Of a stretch of 64,000 bases of DNA, positions 36,205-45,107 are shown in pieces; within the stretch, counting starts at the first letter, position 1; every line of letters begins with the position of its first letter. The DNA comes from Rummeliibacillus pycnus. GTDB taxonomy: Bacteria > Bacillota > Bacilli > Bacillales_A > Planococcaceae. The translations under genes were made by a program, and so were the position numbers. The stretch lies in assembly GCF_002884495.1 (NCBI RefSeq), contig NZ_KZ614145.1, positions 1,564,423-1,628,422 on the forward strand. Direction: 5' to 3'. The notes beneath the pieces are model-generated. The model was not told the DNA's origin, did no database searches, and saw only the letters and a program-made list of their open reading frames with translations.

Positions 36205-36945
36205 CTATATATCATGATTTCTATTTGTACTGTCTAAACTCTTTTCTGTTTTTACCAAAGTTTCACATAGTAATCTAAATAACTTTTCTATTCCTTTAAT
36301 AAAGATATAACAGGCTTTATCATCTAAAATGATTCCTCTCTTATTTTCAGATAAACTGATACCTTTACCTGATAAATTATATATTGCATTTAATACGTTT
36401 TCATCAGTTTTCTGTCCCCAAATAACATACCCCCGCTTATGTACAATACAGTTCCTTATTTTACGATAGTTTGAGAACTCTTCTTTAAAGCTTTTAGGAA
36501 TTTTATAATTTAATACTTCTTCTATTCCCATAAAAACTATCGATAGTATTGATAATTTCTTCTTATCTTTCAACCTTACGTTACTTTTTAATCTATAATT
36601 ACAATTTTCAAAGAACCTTAACAGAACATCTTCTAAAAGACTATATAAACTTATGAATACAGAATTTCTAAGTAAATGTGGATACCTGATATCAATTCGA
36701 TGTGCATATTCGTAGTTCTCAGAAAGTAAAAAATTAAATGCATAATTATCTGTTTCAATTAGTTTATCCTTAAGCTTTTTGACGTTTAATATCATATCAT
36801 CTAGATAACTTTTAAAATCTTGTAATTCTAAACCAACTATTGAATAATAAAAATCTTCTGTTTGGTGAATATCGTAAGCTTTTGTAAGCGTTCCGCCCAT
36901 TACACCTTTAATATTAATCCCAAATCTAGTATATTCTTTCTCCAT
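36205..36945 (-). CDS. HEPN-like protein, possible RNase (island cargo)
   Basis: A 246-residue, largely helical soluble protein. FSNYRKIRNCIVHKRGY contains the HEPN ribonuclease motif R-x4-H (RNCIVH), and a preceding helix bundle with SVFISLYSLLEDVLLRFFE fits the fold. HEPN proteins often act as RNases in toxin-antitoxin or phage defence systems. No obvious partner gene is adjacent: the left neighbour is the island boundary and the right one is the divergent-region regulator. A GGGGAATT precedes the ATG. Assignment rests on motif and helical pattern only. Confidence 0.5.
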   Translation of the reverse strand: MEKEYTRFGINIKGVMGGTLTKAYDIHQTEDFYYSIVGLELQDFKSYLDDMILNVKKLKDKLIETDNYAFNFLLSENYEYAHRIDIRYPHLLRNSVFISLYSLLEDVLLRFFENCNYRLKSNVRLKDKKKLSILSIVFMGIEEVLNYKIPKSFKEEFSNYRKIRNCIVHKRGYVIWGQKTDENVLNAIYNLSGKGISLSENKRGIILDDKACYIFIKGIEKLFRLLCETLVKTEKSLDSTNRNHDI

Positions 36946-37066
36946 AATTCCCCACCCTTACCAACTCACTATGACTTGAAAATAAAGTTGACTTCTCTAT
37001 CCTACTTTGTTCTCTTTTATTACAAAAACTGCTCTTTCAAATGTGGAAGAACTCTTTTTGTACAAG

Positions 37067-37282
37067 CTATTCTTTTTTGAAGTCGATTAGATCACGTATA
37101 TCATCTAGTTCAAATACATCCGCAATTTTTGACAAAGCTTTTTTTGGTACACGTTCAATTTTATTGTTCACTAAGACTGAGATGGTTCTTCCTCCCAGCC
37201 CTGTCTTATTACACAATTCTTGTTGTGTCATATTAGATTTCTTCAGCAACTGTTTTAATTTGATTTCAATTTCATGGTTCAA
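37067..37282 (-). CDS. Xre-family HTH regulator of the island
   Basis: A 71-residue single-domain repressor of the Cro/C1 type: helix-turn-helix in NMTQQELCNKTGLGGRTISV and the following helix VPKKALSKIADVFEL. It lacks a peptidase or ligand domain. It is divergent from the coupling-protein gene, and two near-palindromic sites at 37310 and 37350 lie between them, the usual layout for a regulator controlling the conjugation genes and itself. Confidence 0.85.
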   Translation of the reverse strand: MNHEIEIKLKQLLKKSNMTQQELCNKTGLGGRTISVLVNNKIERVPKKALSKIADVFELDDIRDLIDFKKE

Positions 37283-37309
37283 TTATTATCACCGGCCAAT
37301 TCAGAATTT

Positions 37310-37362
37310 TGCGTTAAACACATTTAATTTTAGGGGACAAGATATATTTTGTGTTAAACGCA
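37310..37362. promoter_or_regulatory. Paired operator-like sites for the Xre regulator
   Basis: TGCGTTAAACACA (37310-37322) and TGTGTTAAACGCA (37350-37362): two 13-bp near-palindromes 40 bp apart (start to start), differing only by exchanged half-site bases. They occur only in the divergent region beside the xre gene. Confidence 0.6.
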
Positions 37363-37553
37363 ATATATTAGTACTACCAAACCAAGTACCCAGACAACTG
37401 CCCATATAAATGCTCCCCGACTACTTCTACTGGGCAACTCGAAAACCCTTTATTTTCAATGGTTAAACATCAATTTTGAACATTCCCATTTGCTGCAACT
37501 CTTACTTCCTAAGATAACTACCGTGGCGTAAATCATTTGAAAGGAGATGTTGA

Positions 37554-38867
37554 ATGATTTTTGAATTTGTAACAACAACTTTATTTGGTGGAATTGCGTT
37601 AAAAGCTTTTTTGAAGAAACAAAATTTAATTGAAAACGATAGTGGAAAAATTCAAAGGATTATTTCTTTGAGCAGTTTAAATGTGAAGGATGGGAAAGAC
37701 ACTTTAACTACTCAACTTGTCTCAAAAAAGCAACATGATTGGGGATGGGAGTACAAGTATCGAATTCCTTTAGGAAGAAGTTTTGATGATTACCTTTCTA
37801 AGCAAAATGCTATTGCAGATGGATTAAAAAACAGAAGTAAGCGAATCACATTCAATGATTTAAAATTACTTAATTTTAATGATGGGGTTGTAAACTTACA
37901 TAGATCACTTTGGAAGAAAAAACTAGCTGAATCAAAAGAAATTGAATTGGACTTTGACGGTTTATTAATTGTTCGAGTTTACAATGAGCCTTTGCCAAAA
38001 CAAATACCTTATCAGCCAGGAACCCAATGGAAAGTACCAGTGGGTATAATTCGTGATAAAAACGCTTTTAAATATCATGACTTTGAAAAAATCCCTCATT
38101 TAACTTTAGGAGGGGCTACACGATACGGAAAAAGTAATTTTATTAATTGTATTATCAACAGCTTATTGCAGAGTGAACCAGATAATTTGAAATTGTTTCT
38201 CATTGATTTAAAAGGTGGTGTGGAACTTTGCGATTATGAATGTATTAAGCAAACTGAATCGATTGCATATGAGCCAGAGGAAACTCTTGGAACGTTAAAA
38301 ATTGCTTAAGAACGTATGATAGATATACAACAAAAAATCAAAGCAAAAGGTAAGAAGAATGTGCAACAAGCTGGAATAAAAGAACGTTATTTTATCATTG
38401 TGGATGAAGTAGGAGAACTTAATCCTAGTGAAGCTGTTACATCAGACGAAAAGAAACTTAAACAAGAATGTCAAAGAATCATGTTGCAAATATCGCGTAT
38501 TGGTGCCGGATTAGGTTTTAGATTAATTGTAGCTTCACAATATCCAACTGGAGATGTAATCCCAAGGCAGGTTAAACAAAATTCAGATGCAAAACTTTCA
38601 TTTAGATTTCAATCGCAAATTGCTAGTCGTGTAGTTCTTGATGAAGCCGGTGCAGAACTTCTTCCTCAGATCAGAGGTAGGGCTATTTATCAAGCGGCAG
38701 ATAAACGTGAAATTTTTCAAACTCCTATGATCACCTCAAACAATATAGAGGAAACAATTAAACCTCATATTCGAGTTATTGAACAAGAGGAGGTTCATGA
38801 TGCTATTGAAATTGAAACAGTTATCTCAAAGGCAAGAATCGATACTGTTACTTTTGAAGAAGTTTGA
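37554..38867 (+). pseudogene. FtsK/TcpA-like coupling ATPase with in-frame stop
   Basis: Conjugative coupling protein of the FtsK/HerA type, like ICEBs1 YdcQ or Tn916 Orf21. Walker A is GGATRYGKSNF and Walker B is YFIIVDEVGEL. A TAA at 38307-38309 splits it into 251 and 183 residues, both in the same frame: GTLKIA-stop-ERMIDIQQKIKAKG. The stop is between Walker A and Walker B, so neither half is an ATPase alone. A single CAA-to-TAA or GAA-to-TAA change would explain it. GAAAGGAG precedes the start. It overlaps the next gene. Confidence 0.85.
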
Positions 38868-39411
38868 TTTCATGACACGTGATCAAATACGTTATTACTT
38901 CGGATTAGGTAAAAAGCGAAATTCAAATAGAGTTCTAAGTAATTTATCAGAATATCTAATGTTAATTAGAGATGGCCAACAATCAATTTATTATCTAAGT
39001 AAAAAAGGTCGTGAATATGTAGGGTGCGAAAAGATAAGAAAGAAAAGTAGTAACGTTCAGCATTACATCATGCGGAATAAGTTTTATTTTTATAACCGTT
39101 GCCCTTCCGATTGGAAAAATAAAATCAAGGTTAGTGATGGGAAAACATCTGTAATAGTAGATGCTATGTACTCTCAAATACATACTACACACTTTTTAGA
39201 AGTGGATAATTTACAATCAATGGCTGAAAATCGTTCAAAAGTTAAACGTTATGAAGAATTATTGAATAATGGTTTACTTGCTGAAAAACTTGGCCACTAC
39301 CCTACAATTGTTTGGCTTACTACCACTGAATTAAGGCGAATGCAATTAGAAGAATTGTGTGTAGGATTACCTGTAACTAAAGTGTTTACTTATGATGAAA
39401 TTAAACAATAA
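38797..39411 (+). CDS. Replication-relaxation family protein
   Basis: A 204-residue protein of the replication-relaxation family, found in Firmicutes plasmids and ICEs next to FtsK-like coupling genes. The N-terminal winged-helix part LKQLSQRQESILLLLKKFDF then TRDQIRYYFGLG is typical; a C-terminal part has VDNLQSMAENRSKVKRYEEL. AGAGGAGG lies just before the ATG at 38797 (second ATG at 38800 equally possible); six extra codons upstream are unlikely. It overlaps the coupling gene by 71 bp. The role in element replication is inferred from the family. Confidence 0.75.
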   Translation: MMLLKLKQLSQRQESILLLLKKFDFMTRDQIRYYFGLGKKRNSNRVLSNLSEYLMLIRDGQQSIYYLSKKGREYVGCEKIRKKSSNVQHYIMRNKFYFYNRCPSDWKNKIKVSDGKTSVIVDAMYSQIHTTHFLEVDNLQSMAENRSKVKRYEELLNNGLLAEKLGHYPTIVWLTTTELRRMQLEELCVGLPVTKVFTYDEIKQ

Positions 39412-39423
39412 AGGAGAGGTGTA

Positions 39424-39963
39424 ATGTTTTTTAAGAAGAATAAAGTTGAGGTTGTTCCCGAAAATGAATGGACGGATTACAGTGAACAAGAAAAGTATGC
39501 TACAAAGAAGGGGTTAGCAATTGCTATGTGTGTACCAGGTGCAGCAAGTGTCGGATTATTAGCACATCGAATCTTATCAAATAATTCTTCCTCAATTGAG
39601 CAAGTAGCTAATGTTATTGATTCCGCAACCCTTAAATCATTGACTAGCTCAATTACACAAATTCCTGTTACTTCAGACCACATTACAGCGATACCAACTG
39701 GTGCAGTATCTGAACATATAGCAAGTACCTCCCTTGATGTACTTACCACTATATTAGATCCAGTAATTCAAATATTAGTTGCTATTTCGCTACCTATTGC
39801 AAGCGTAATTATGATAGGTTCATTGTTTTGGTTTATGTTCGGTAAGGCGGAGAAAGCTTGGAGCATGATTATGAACGCTGGTTTTGGATTTGTACTAATT
39901 CAACTAAGTCCTTTATTTTTGAAAATTCTTCATCAACTTGGTAATGCTGTTCAAGTGCAATAA
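39424..39963 (+). CDS. Small membrane protein of the conjugation module
   Basis: A 179-residue protein with a charged N-terminus (about 1-28), a hydrophobic segment at about 30-48, and a long C-terminal hydrophobic hairpin (about 112-172: ILDPVIQILVAISLPIASVI and MIMNAGFGFVLIQLSP), resembling pilin- or TrbC/VirB2-like proteins of ICEs. It follows the replication-relaxation gene by 12 bp with AAAGGAGAGG and likely shares the transcript. Function unproven. Confidence 0.6.
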   Translation: MFFKKNKVEVVPENEWTDYSEQEKYATKKGLAIAMCVPGAASVGLLAHRILSNNSSSIEQVANVIDSATLKSLTSSITQIPVTSDHITAIPTGAVSEHIASTSLDVLTTILDPVIQILVAISLPIASVIMIGSLFWFMFGKAEKAWSMIMNAGFGFVLIQLSPLFLKILHQLGNAVQVQ

Positions 39964-40374
39964 AAATAATGTCACGATTTCTATATAGACTCGCAAACCA
40001 TTTTTCTATACATTAACAAAAAAGGGGTTAAATATTAAAGTAGCGGTACATTTGAACTCAGCAAAATTCATCTATATTTCAGGTAGATATATTAATCAAC
40101 TAACAATAAAATGGGATATCAATAACCAAATGTAATAGAATCTCGTCAGGAATCACTGAGGAAAATGTTAGAGAAATATTGATTGACTAACTTTGTTCAT
40201 TATAAATTAGAAAACCGCTAAATAATAATACCCCACTTCCAAATGGTTGAGGGGTACTTAGATGAATTAGCTAAGGGAGAATTTGAAACTACTATTTATT
40301 TTAAAATTAAATTTTTTATATTCGTATGTTCAAAGAAAGCACTATTAAGGTCGAATAAACTATATGAGTTTTTA
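39964..40374. other. Gene-free stretch in the island
   Basis: About 410 bp after the conjugation genes. No ORF with a ribosome binding site, RNA or hairpin with T-run is convincing; the next transfer genes of an ICE are missing here. Confidence 0.55.
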
Positions 40375-40890
40375 TTAATCAAATACAGGTTTATATGTAA
40401 ATGTTGTAAACCCACCAAGGATTCCTATCCCTTCAATAAGAAAATACCGTCCTTTTTCATCTTCTAATTTAATACTCTTCATATTGAAGAAAAAATAATC
40501 CTCTGACTCTCTATTCACCACTTTTTCAACTTCTTTATTAACAACTTTCTCTGTTTTTCCGTCACGCATTTTTAAACTCTCTGAATTAGACACACATTCT
40601 TTTTCTTGGCAATCGAGTTGATGACTATCTGATAACCAATCATTAAAAGTATCATTAGACGGTTTTGTCAATGGTAATATTAAAAGAAATAAAATAAAAA
40701 GTGACAAGAAAATGAGACTAATACGTTCACGTTTAAAAACCGCTATTGTATTTATTATTAATGCAGCTATTAATAGAACGATTCCTAAAAAAACTACAAC
40801 TAAAGATTGAGATGTCTTGATACCAAGATAAATAATCATAACGCCTAAAAAAGTAAATAGTAATGACAAGATTGAGTAGTTTTTCTTCAT
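40375..40890 (-). CDS. Membrane protein of unknown function
   Basis: A 171-residue protein with three N-terminal membrane helices (about 8-25, 28-48, 55-76) and a soluble domain of about 95 residues with two Cys (LDCQEKECVSN), a Lys/Glu-rich stretch and a C-terminal segment FNMKSIKLEDEKGRYFLIEG. A possible translation signal is weak. I cannot place it in a family; immunity or envelope roles are possible. Confidence 0.5.
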   Translation of the reverse strand: MKKNYSILSLLFTFLGVMIIYLGIKTSQSLVVVFLGIVLLIAALIINTIAVFKRERISLIFLSLFILFLLILPLTKPSNDTFNDWLSDSHQLDCQEKECVSNSESLKMRDGKTEKVVNKEVEKVVNRESEDYFFFNMKSIKLEDEKGRYFLIEGIGILGGFTTFTYKPVFD

Positions 40891-41038
40891 AGTTATCCCC
40901 TATTTTTCTAAAATTCTGATTTAAGATGGTCAGAGAACACTTCTCTTTCCTTGAACAAACCTATTTAAAGAATGTAGAATTCAAGCAACAGCATTTTCTT
41001 GCACAGTTAAGTGTTGAAATACCCAACAATTAATAAAT

Positions 41039-41500
41039 TTATTTAATTCTATCTACAAAATATATAGTGTCTTCATCACTAAGTATGATTTTATTTTTTA
41101 TTTTAATTGATTTTGTGTCCCAAATTGAGATTACGTTTTTATTATTAACAAAAGATTTTGTATAAAATTCATTTTCATCATTGTCCACATTCAATATATA
41201 CTCCCCAGATGTATTTTTTATCATCTCAATCTGTGGTTGGCCACTACCTATCGATATTTTTGCTATAAAGCTTATTTTTTTGCCGTTAATAGTTTGTATT
41301 TTAACATTAACTAGAATATTATTTTCATCTAGCATTATACTTTTATTATATTCTACAAATGCTATTTCATCTGAAAAAAATGATAAATCAAAAGAATAAG
41401 AATTAATATTTAAATCACTACTAATTTCTACAATATTTCCATTTCGCATAAATAAATACAACTTTTGATTTGGCCTATCATTAATTACAGATGGAATTGA
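41039..41500 (-). pseudogene. 5'-truncated gene fragment, unknown family
   Basis: Reading from about 41500, the frame gives a coherent C-terminal half of a protein (PNQKLYLFMRNGNIVEISSD ... IILSDEDTIYFVDRIK). Upstream of 41500 the same frame is only the antisense of the nuclease fragment, so the N-terminus is lost. It is probably not expressed. Confidence 0.45.
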
Positions 41501-41852
41501 CCTTTTAACAAGTAATAGTGCAACTGCAAAATCGGAAGTTACGTTCGTCAAACACGTTGATGGTGACACTAGTAAGTTTAGAATCAATGGTAAGGTCAAA
41601 ACTGTTAGGTACCTTTTGATAGACACTCCTGAGACTGTTAAACCAAACATACCAGTTCAGCCTTATGGGAAAGAAGCTAGTAATTTTACAAAAAAGGCTT
41701 TAACTAATGCTCATAAGATTCAATTAGACTATGATAAGACAGGCAATAAAGGTGATAAATATAATCGAACTTTGGCATATGTCTATGTAGACGGAAAAGA
41801 TCTTGATGAAGAATTAGTTAAAAAAGGATTAGCCCGAGTTGCTTACTTATGA
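41469..41852 (+). pseudogene. Thermonuclease (SNase) fragment, both ends lost
   Basis: Fragment of a secreted staphylococcal-nuclease-like protein: VDGDT and KTVRYLLIDTPETVKP (active-site region), QPYGKEASNFTKKAL, then NRTLAYVYVDG and LARVAYL. The signal peptide and start codon are missing, and the C-terminus stops after ARVAYL where family members continue. It abuts the truncated minus-strand gene head to head at about 41500. Confidence 0.75.
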
Positions 41853-42130
41853 TTACTTATAAATATGTCTAATTATTAATACGCCTTATTTTAAAGGATA
41901 AGTTCTAAAAATTTATAGAAATTAAAAATGGACACTATTTAACATACAAAGTGTCTTATCCCAGGAGGATATTTGTACATTTTTTAGATTTTTTCAATAA
42001 AACTACTTAAAGTTGAAAATCATAATATTCCATTATCTTTTCAATTGTGAGATCCATAAGTTCCTTCTCTCTTTTCTGCACAAAATTATTTTACTAATAT
42101 CTATTTAACATATTACGTTTTATAGAATGT

Positions 42131-42265
42131 TCTTTTACAACTTAGTCGCGACGTAAAAACTCTTTCGAAAAGAAGTTCTATACAACTCAATCGTGACGTA
42201 AAAATTTCATTTAACAAATATTGTTTCCAACTTAGTTGTGATTTTCTAACTGTGCCTCTATTAAT
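42131..42265. repeat. Three imperfect repeats at exact 45-bp period
   Basis: Cores at 42137 (ACAACTTAGTCGCGACGTAA), 42182 (ACAACTCAATCGTGACGTAA) and 42227 (CCAACTTAGTTGTGATTTTC). The spacing is 45 bp twice. Copies one and two share about 23 bp with four differences; the third is more diverged. There is no cas gene nearby. Confidence 0.55.
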
Positions 42266-42316
42266 ACTTAATTGGAGGGATTGAGTTGGATGATTGTGTG
42301 TTAAAAGGTATTTTCT

Positions 42317-42421
42317 ATGGGATTAGGTATATTACTGAGTGTTATTGCTCCTAATTTTAAGGATGCATTAGACAAACTATCGGTTGGTACAACATCAATT
42401 CCTGCAGCATTTCCAAAGTAA
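42317..42421 (+). pseudogene. Acr3 arsenite efflux fragment (N-terminal)
   Basis: 34 residues reading MGLGILLSVIAPNFKDALDK then LSVGTTSIP, which matches the first helix and L/F-x-VGTTSIP motif of Acr3-type arsenite exporters, then stops. Everything after and before is lost. Confidence 0.55.
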
Positions 42422-42440
42422 AGGATTTGCGCTTTTTAAA

Positions 42441-42470
42441 TTATAGGGCCATATTGATGAGGAACGTTCC
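42441..42470. repeat. Dispersed repeat copy
   Basis: TTATAGGGCCATATTGATGA then GGAACG. A second partial copy of the same type is at 43181-43206. Confidence 0.45.
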
Positions 42471-42552
42471 ATGTATTCATGTAGAATAATAATTGAGATT
42501 GTGAAGGATTACACTTATACTAACGTGGCATGTTATTTTAATAATAATTCAA

Positions 42553-42580
42553 AAAAACCACCTAAATAAAAGTGGTTTAA
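42553..42580 (-). terminator. Terminator of the DUF3888-like gene
   Basis: AAACCAC and GTGGTTT arms with an A/T loop, followed by Ts on the minus strand. Confidence 0.55.
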
Positions 42581-42596
42581 ATGCTTTTATCTATCG

Positions 42597-43024
42597 TTAT
42601 CTCCATGGTTCATATGTGATTAAAGTAACTTTCATGTCCGAATTTCTTTCTTTGTACTTATCCCTTGTATACATGTTTGGAATATCAATTCTAATACGAA
42701 GACTATCCAATAATTCCTTATCTTTTTCATCATCATGGACCCTGACATGTATAATCATCTCATACCAATTTTCAGAGTTCTTTTTAGTCTGGTCAGCGAT
42801 TAACGAAACCATTATCACTTTACCGATTTGCCAAGTCTTCTCTTTATCATATTTATCTGTAATAATCTTATTTATGTCAGGTTCTATCAAATTTATAAGT
42901 ATATCCTCTGTAGTACATACCCTTCCTTCTTAACCTTTCATGATTCTGTGACTTCGGCATTTGCTAAATTACTTGTAGTAAAGATTAACAAAGTCGTGAA
43001 AACTAAAACAATAACTTTTCGCAT
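42597..43024 (-). pseudogene. Secreted DUF3888-like protein, frameshifted
   Basis: An ATG at 43024 with AGAGGTGG encodes a clean signal peptide (MRKVIVLVFTTLLIFTTSNL then ANA) that stops at 42938. The body follows in another frame: LINLIEPDINKIITDKYDKE and later WYEMIIHVRVHDDEKD, typical of DUF3888 secreted proteins. The two frames together are a single gene interrupted near 42930-42940. The body alone could start at a TTG at 42890, but without a good signal. Confidence 0.6.
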
Positions 43025-43351
43025 GGTGTCCACCTCTAAATATTTTGTCATTGTTATATTTCTAATAATAGGTAAGAACTATGTATTAAATATAGAAATT
43101 ATAATTTTCCCTAACTAATGGGGTCTTTAGTGAAAGAAGAAATAATGATTTTATGTTTAAGATCATATTTATTTATTCCATTAAAGGGCCATATATTGGA
43201 GCAATACCTTTAAAGAAAAATGGACTTTCGGTTAAAATTTAGAAGAGCTTGCGAAATTTTGCACTTAAAGTAACGGGCAATTCCCCCTGATTATCTTCTA
43301 AAAAAGATAAGATAAAAATCGATTAAATTATATTTAATGTAAATGAAAAGT
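43025..43351. other. Gap with one dispersed-repeat copy
   Basis: About 330 bp. It contains the repeat copy TTAAAGGGCCATATATTGGA (43181-43200) and nothing else recognisable. Confidence 0.5.
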
Positions 43352-44641
43352 TTATTTTAAAAAATATTGTTTTAGAACATCTTGAGTTTTTATATAACTT
43401 ACTTTTATATTTTTAGCATACTCGCTGACTTCTTCACTAAACGTTATAACCGCTTTAAACTGTTCTTCAAATTCTTTTTTCTCCTCTGGAGTATAATAGC
43501 AATATATTAATTGAGGATTTTGTTGTTTGGCATTAAAAAACGCTAACATTAGATTTCTTATTACATGCTGGTCATTTTCGATATTCATACCGAAGATAAC
43601 AACACAGTTTATTGAATATTCCTGGATTAAGGTTTCTATATTCTTAGAGAAGTATGTTGCCTTTTTGTTGAAAATATTTCTACTGTTTACATTAATGATT
43701 GGTAATATTGTTTTAAACGTAAAATAATCTCCAATTAATATATCCGAGAAACTGACATAACCTTCATCGTAATCTAATCCAAGGCTTTGGGAATATACAT
43801 ATTCGATCTTATTTTCAACAAATTCTCCATGTAAATGGACAACACGTTCATTAACTAAATTTTCAACTATCTTATCATAATTCAATGAAAGCAATAAGTT
43901 GTATTTATTTAAGAAGCTCTTTATTTTGTTTATTTCGAGATTATCTATGTTTGATAATTTACTAAATTCAACCGCTTTTCCATTTGAAAAAATAGCTGTA
44001 GAGAATAAAAAGCGATAGTAAGTGGTAAAGCCGTTAAATATTACTTTTTCAAGAACTTGGTCTTGCTCAGGTAATAGTGTTATTGGACTCTTATTTCCAA
44101 CATTTAGAACAGTTATAAAGGAATTATTATTAGGAAATTGATAGTGTTTAGTATTTATCTCCTTAATTGCAAAATAGAAATGAATTAGGATTGTCCAATG
44201 TTCAATACTTACATAGGTAATGCCTTTATTTTCACCAATCTCACATATCTGATTTAAAATATCAATTTCACTTAATCCAAAAACAAGTGATTTAATTTTT
44301 TTCTTTTCCCATAATTCTTCGACTAACCGTTTATTTTCTTTTATTGTTTTTGCAAATATAAAGGCATCTTCAAAAATTTTATATAATCCATCCTCTGAGA
44401 TATTACGTAAAAATTGTTTGACACTTTTAAAGTTTTCGATACATTTATGTCTGAAATTTTCGTTTGCTTTAACTTTATAAGATGAATTGTAAATTACTTT
44501 TTTATGATATATATATAAATTTTGATATATATTTCTAAAGTCACTATCAAAATTCATGCTAAAACCATTGCCACAAAGAAATGCAGTATTGTGGTTATCT
44601 AAATGTTCCTCGAAATTTAATATTTTTATTTCTTCACTCAT
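43352..44641 (-). CDS. SIR2-like protein, DUF4917/AbiH-type (putative defence)
   Basis: A 429-residue protein from MSEEIKILNFEEHL, chosen because GGAG lies 8 nt upstream; the longer reading to 44719 has no signal. It has NTAFLCGNGFSMNFD near the N-terminus (G-x-G-x-S nucleotide loop), then after a long helical insert LSLNYDKIVENL and VVHLHGEF, the N and H positions of SIR2-like NAD-binding folds, and VVIFGMNIENDQHVIRNL near the end. SIR2-like proteins in islands are frequent NAD-depleting phage-defence effectors, but this one has no recognised partner. Confidence 0.6.
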   Translation of the reverse strand: MSEEIKILNFEEHLDNHNTAFLCGNGFSMNFDSDFRNIYQNLYIYHKKVIYNSSYKVKANENFRHKCIENFKSVKQFLRNISEDGLYKIFEDAFIFAKTIKENKRLVEELWEKKKIKSLVFGLSEIDILNQICEIGENKGITYVSIEHWTILIHFYFAIKEINTKHYQFPNNNSFITVLNVGNKSPITLLPEQDQVLEKVIFNGFTTYYRFLFSTAIFSNGKAVEFSKLSNIDNLEINKIKSFLNKYNLLLSLNYDKIVENLVNERVVHLHGEFVENKIEYVYSQSLGLDYDEGYVSFSDILIGDYFTFKTILPIINVNSRNIFNKKATYFSKNIETLIQEYSINCVVIFGMNIENDQHVIRNLMLAFFNAKQQNPQLIYCYYTPEEKKEFEEQFKAVITFSEEVSEYAKNIKVSYIKTQDVLKQYFLK

Positions 44642-45107
44642 CTTAACGACTCCTTCACTTAAATTTATGTTAACTCTAACATAATTAGGTATTTGATAAA
44701 AGAATGAGAAAGAAGACAATGAGAACTGAATTATATTTAAATAAAATCAAAAATTGGAGTTTTACTGCAATTTCTTACTGTCTCGGTTAAATAATTAACA
44801 TTATGAGAGACTGCCTTTCTATCCTTTCTTAATATTTTCTCAAATTCAATTTATATTTGTAATCATTATTCCATTAAATGCCACTTTTCTGTAACAAGGA
44901 ACAGCGCTTATTTTCATTAAAGGGCCATATTGTTGAGGAACGCTTTCAATCAATGTGCAATAAAAATTAGCATGTAATTTGGGATTATCAAAGTCACAAT
45001 TGATCAATGGTAGATGGAATGTAAAATTGGAGAAATCATAATAGTTCTCGGTTTTTGAGGAATAATAAATTGAAAAGTAATAAATAAGATATAAAGCGAG
45101 GTGTTTT
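44642..45107. other. Gap holding a dispersed repeat
   Basis: About 465 bp without a gene. The repeat copy at 44884-44946 is here. The end of the gap leads into the deacetylase gene with AAAGCGAGG. Confidence 0.6.
44884..44946. repeat. Dispersed composite repeat, long copy
   Basis: It begins TTTTCTGTAACAAGGAACAG, then GCGCTTATTTTCATTAAAGG and GCCATATTGTTGAGGAA. It matches 49569-49621 with only about four differences. Confidence 0.7.

Noticed and set aside
40243-40467. 74-residue plus-strand ORF
   Set aside because: It runs into the 3' end of an opposing gene, has no start signal and an implausible composition.
41501-41650. N-terminal extension of the minus-strand fragment at 41039
   Set aside because: This part is exactly the antisense of the SNase fragment and so not part of the real protein.
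42131-42265. CRISPR array
   Set aside because: Only three repeats, too degenerate, with 22-bp spacing and no cas genes.
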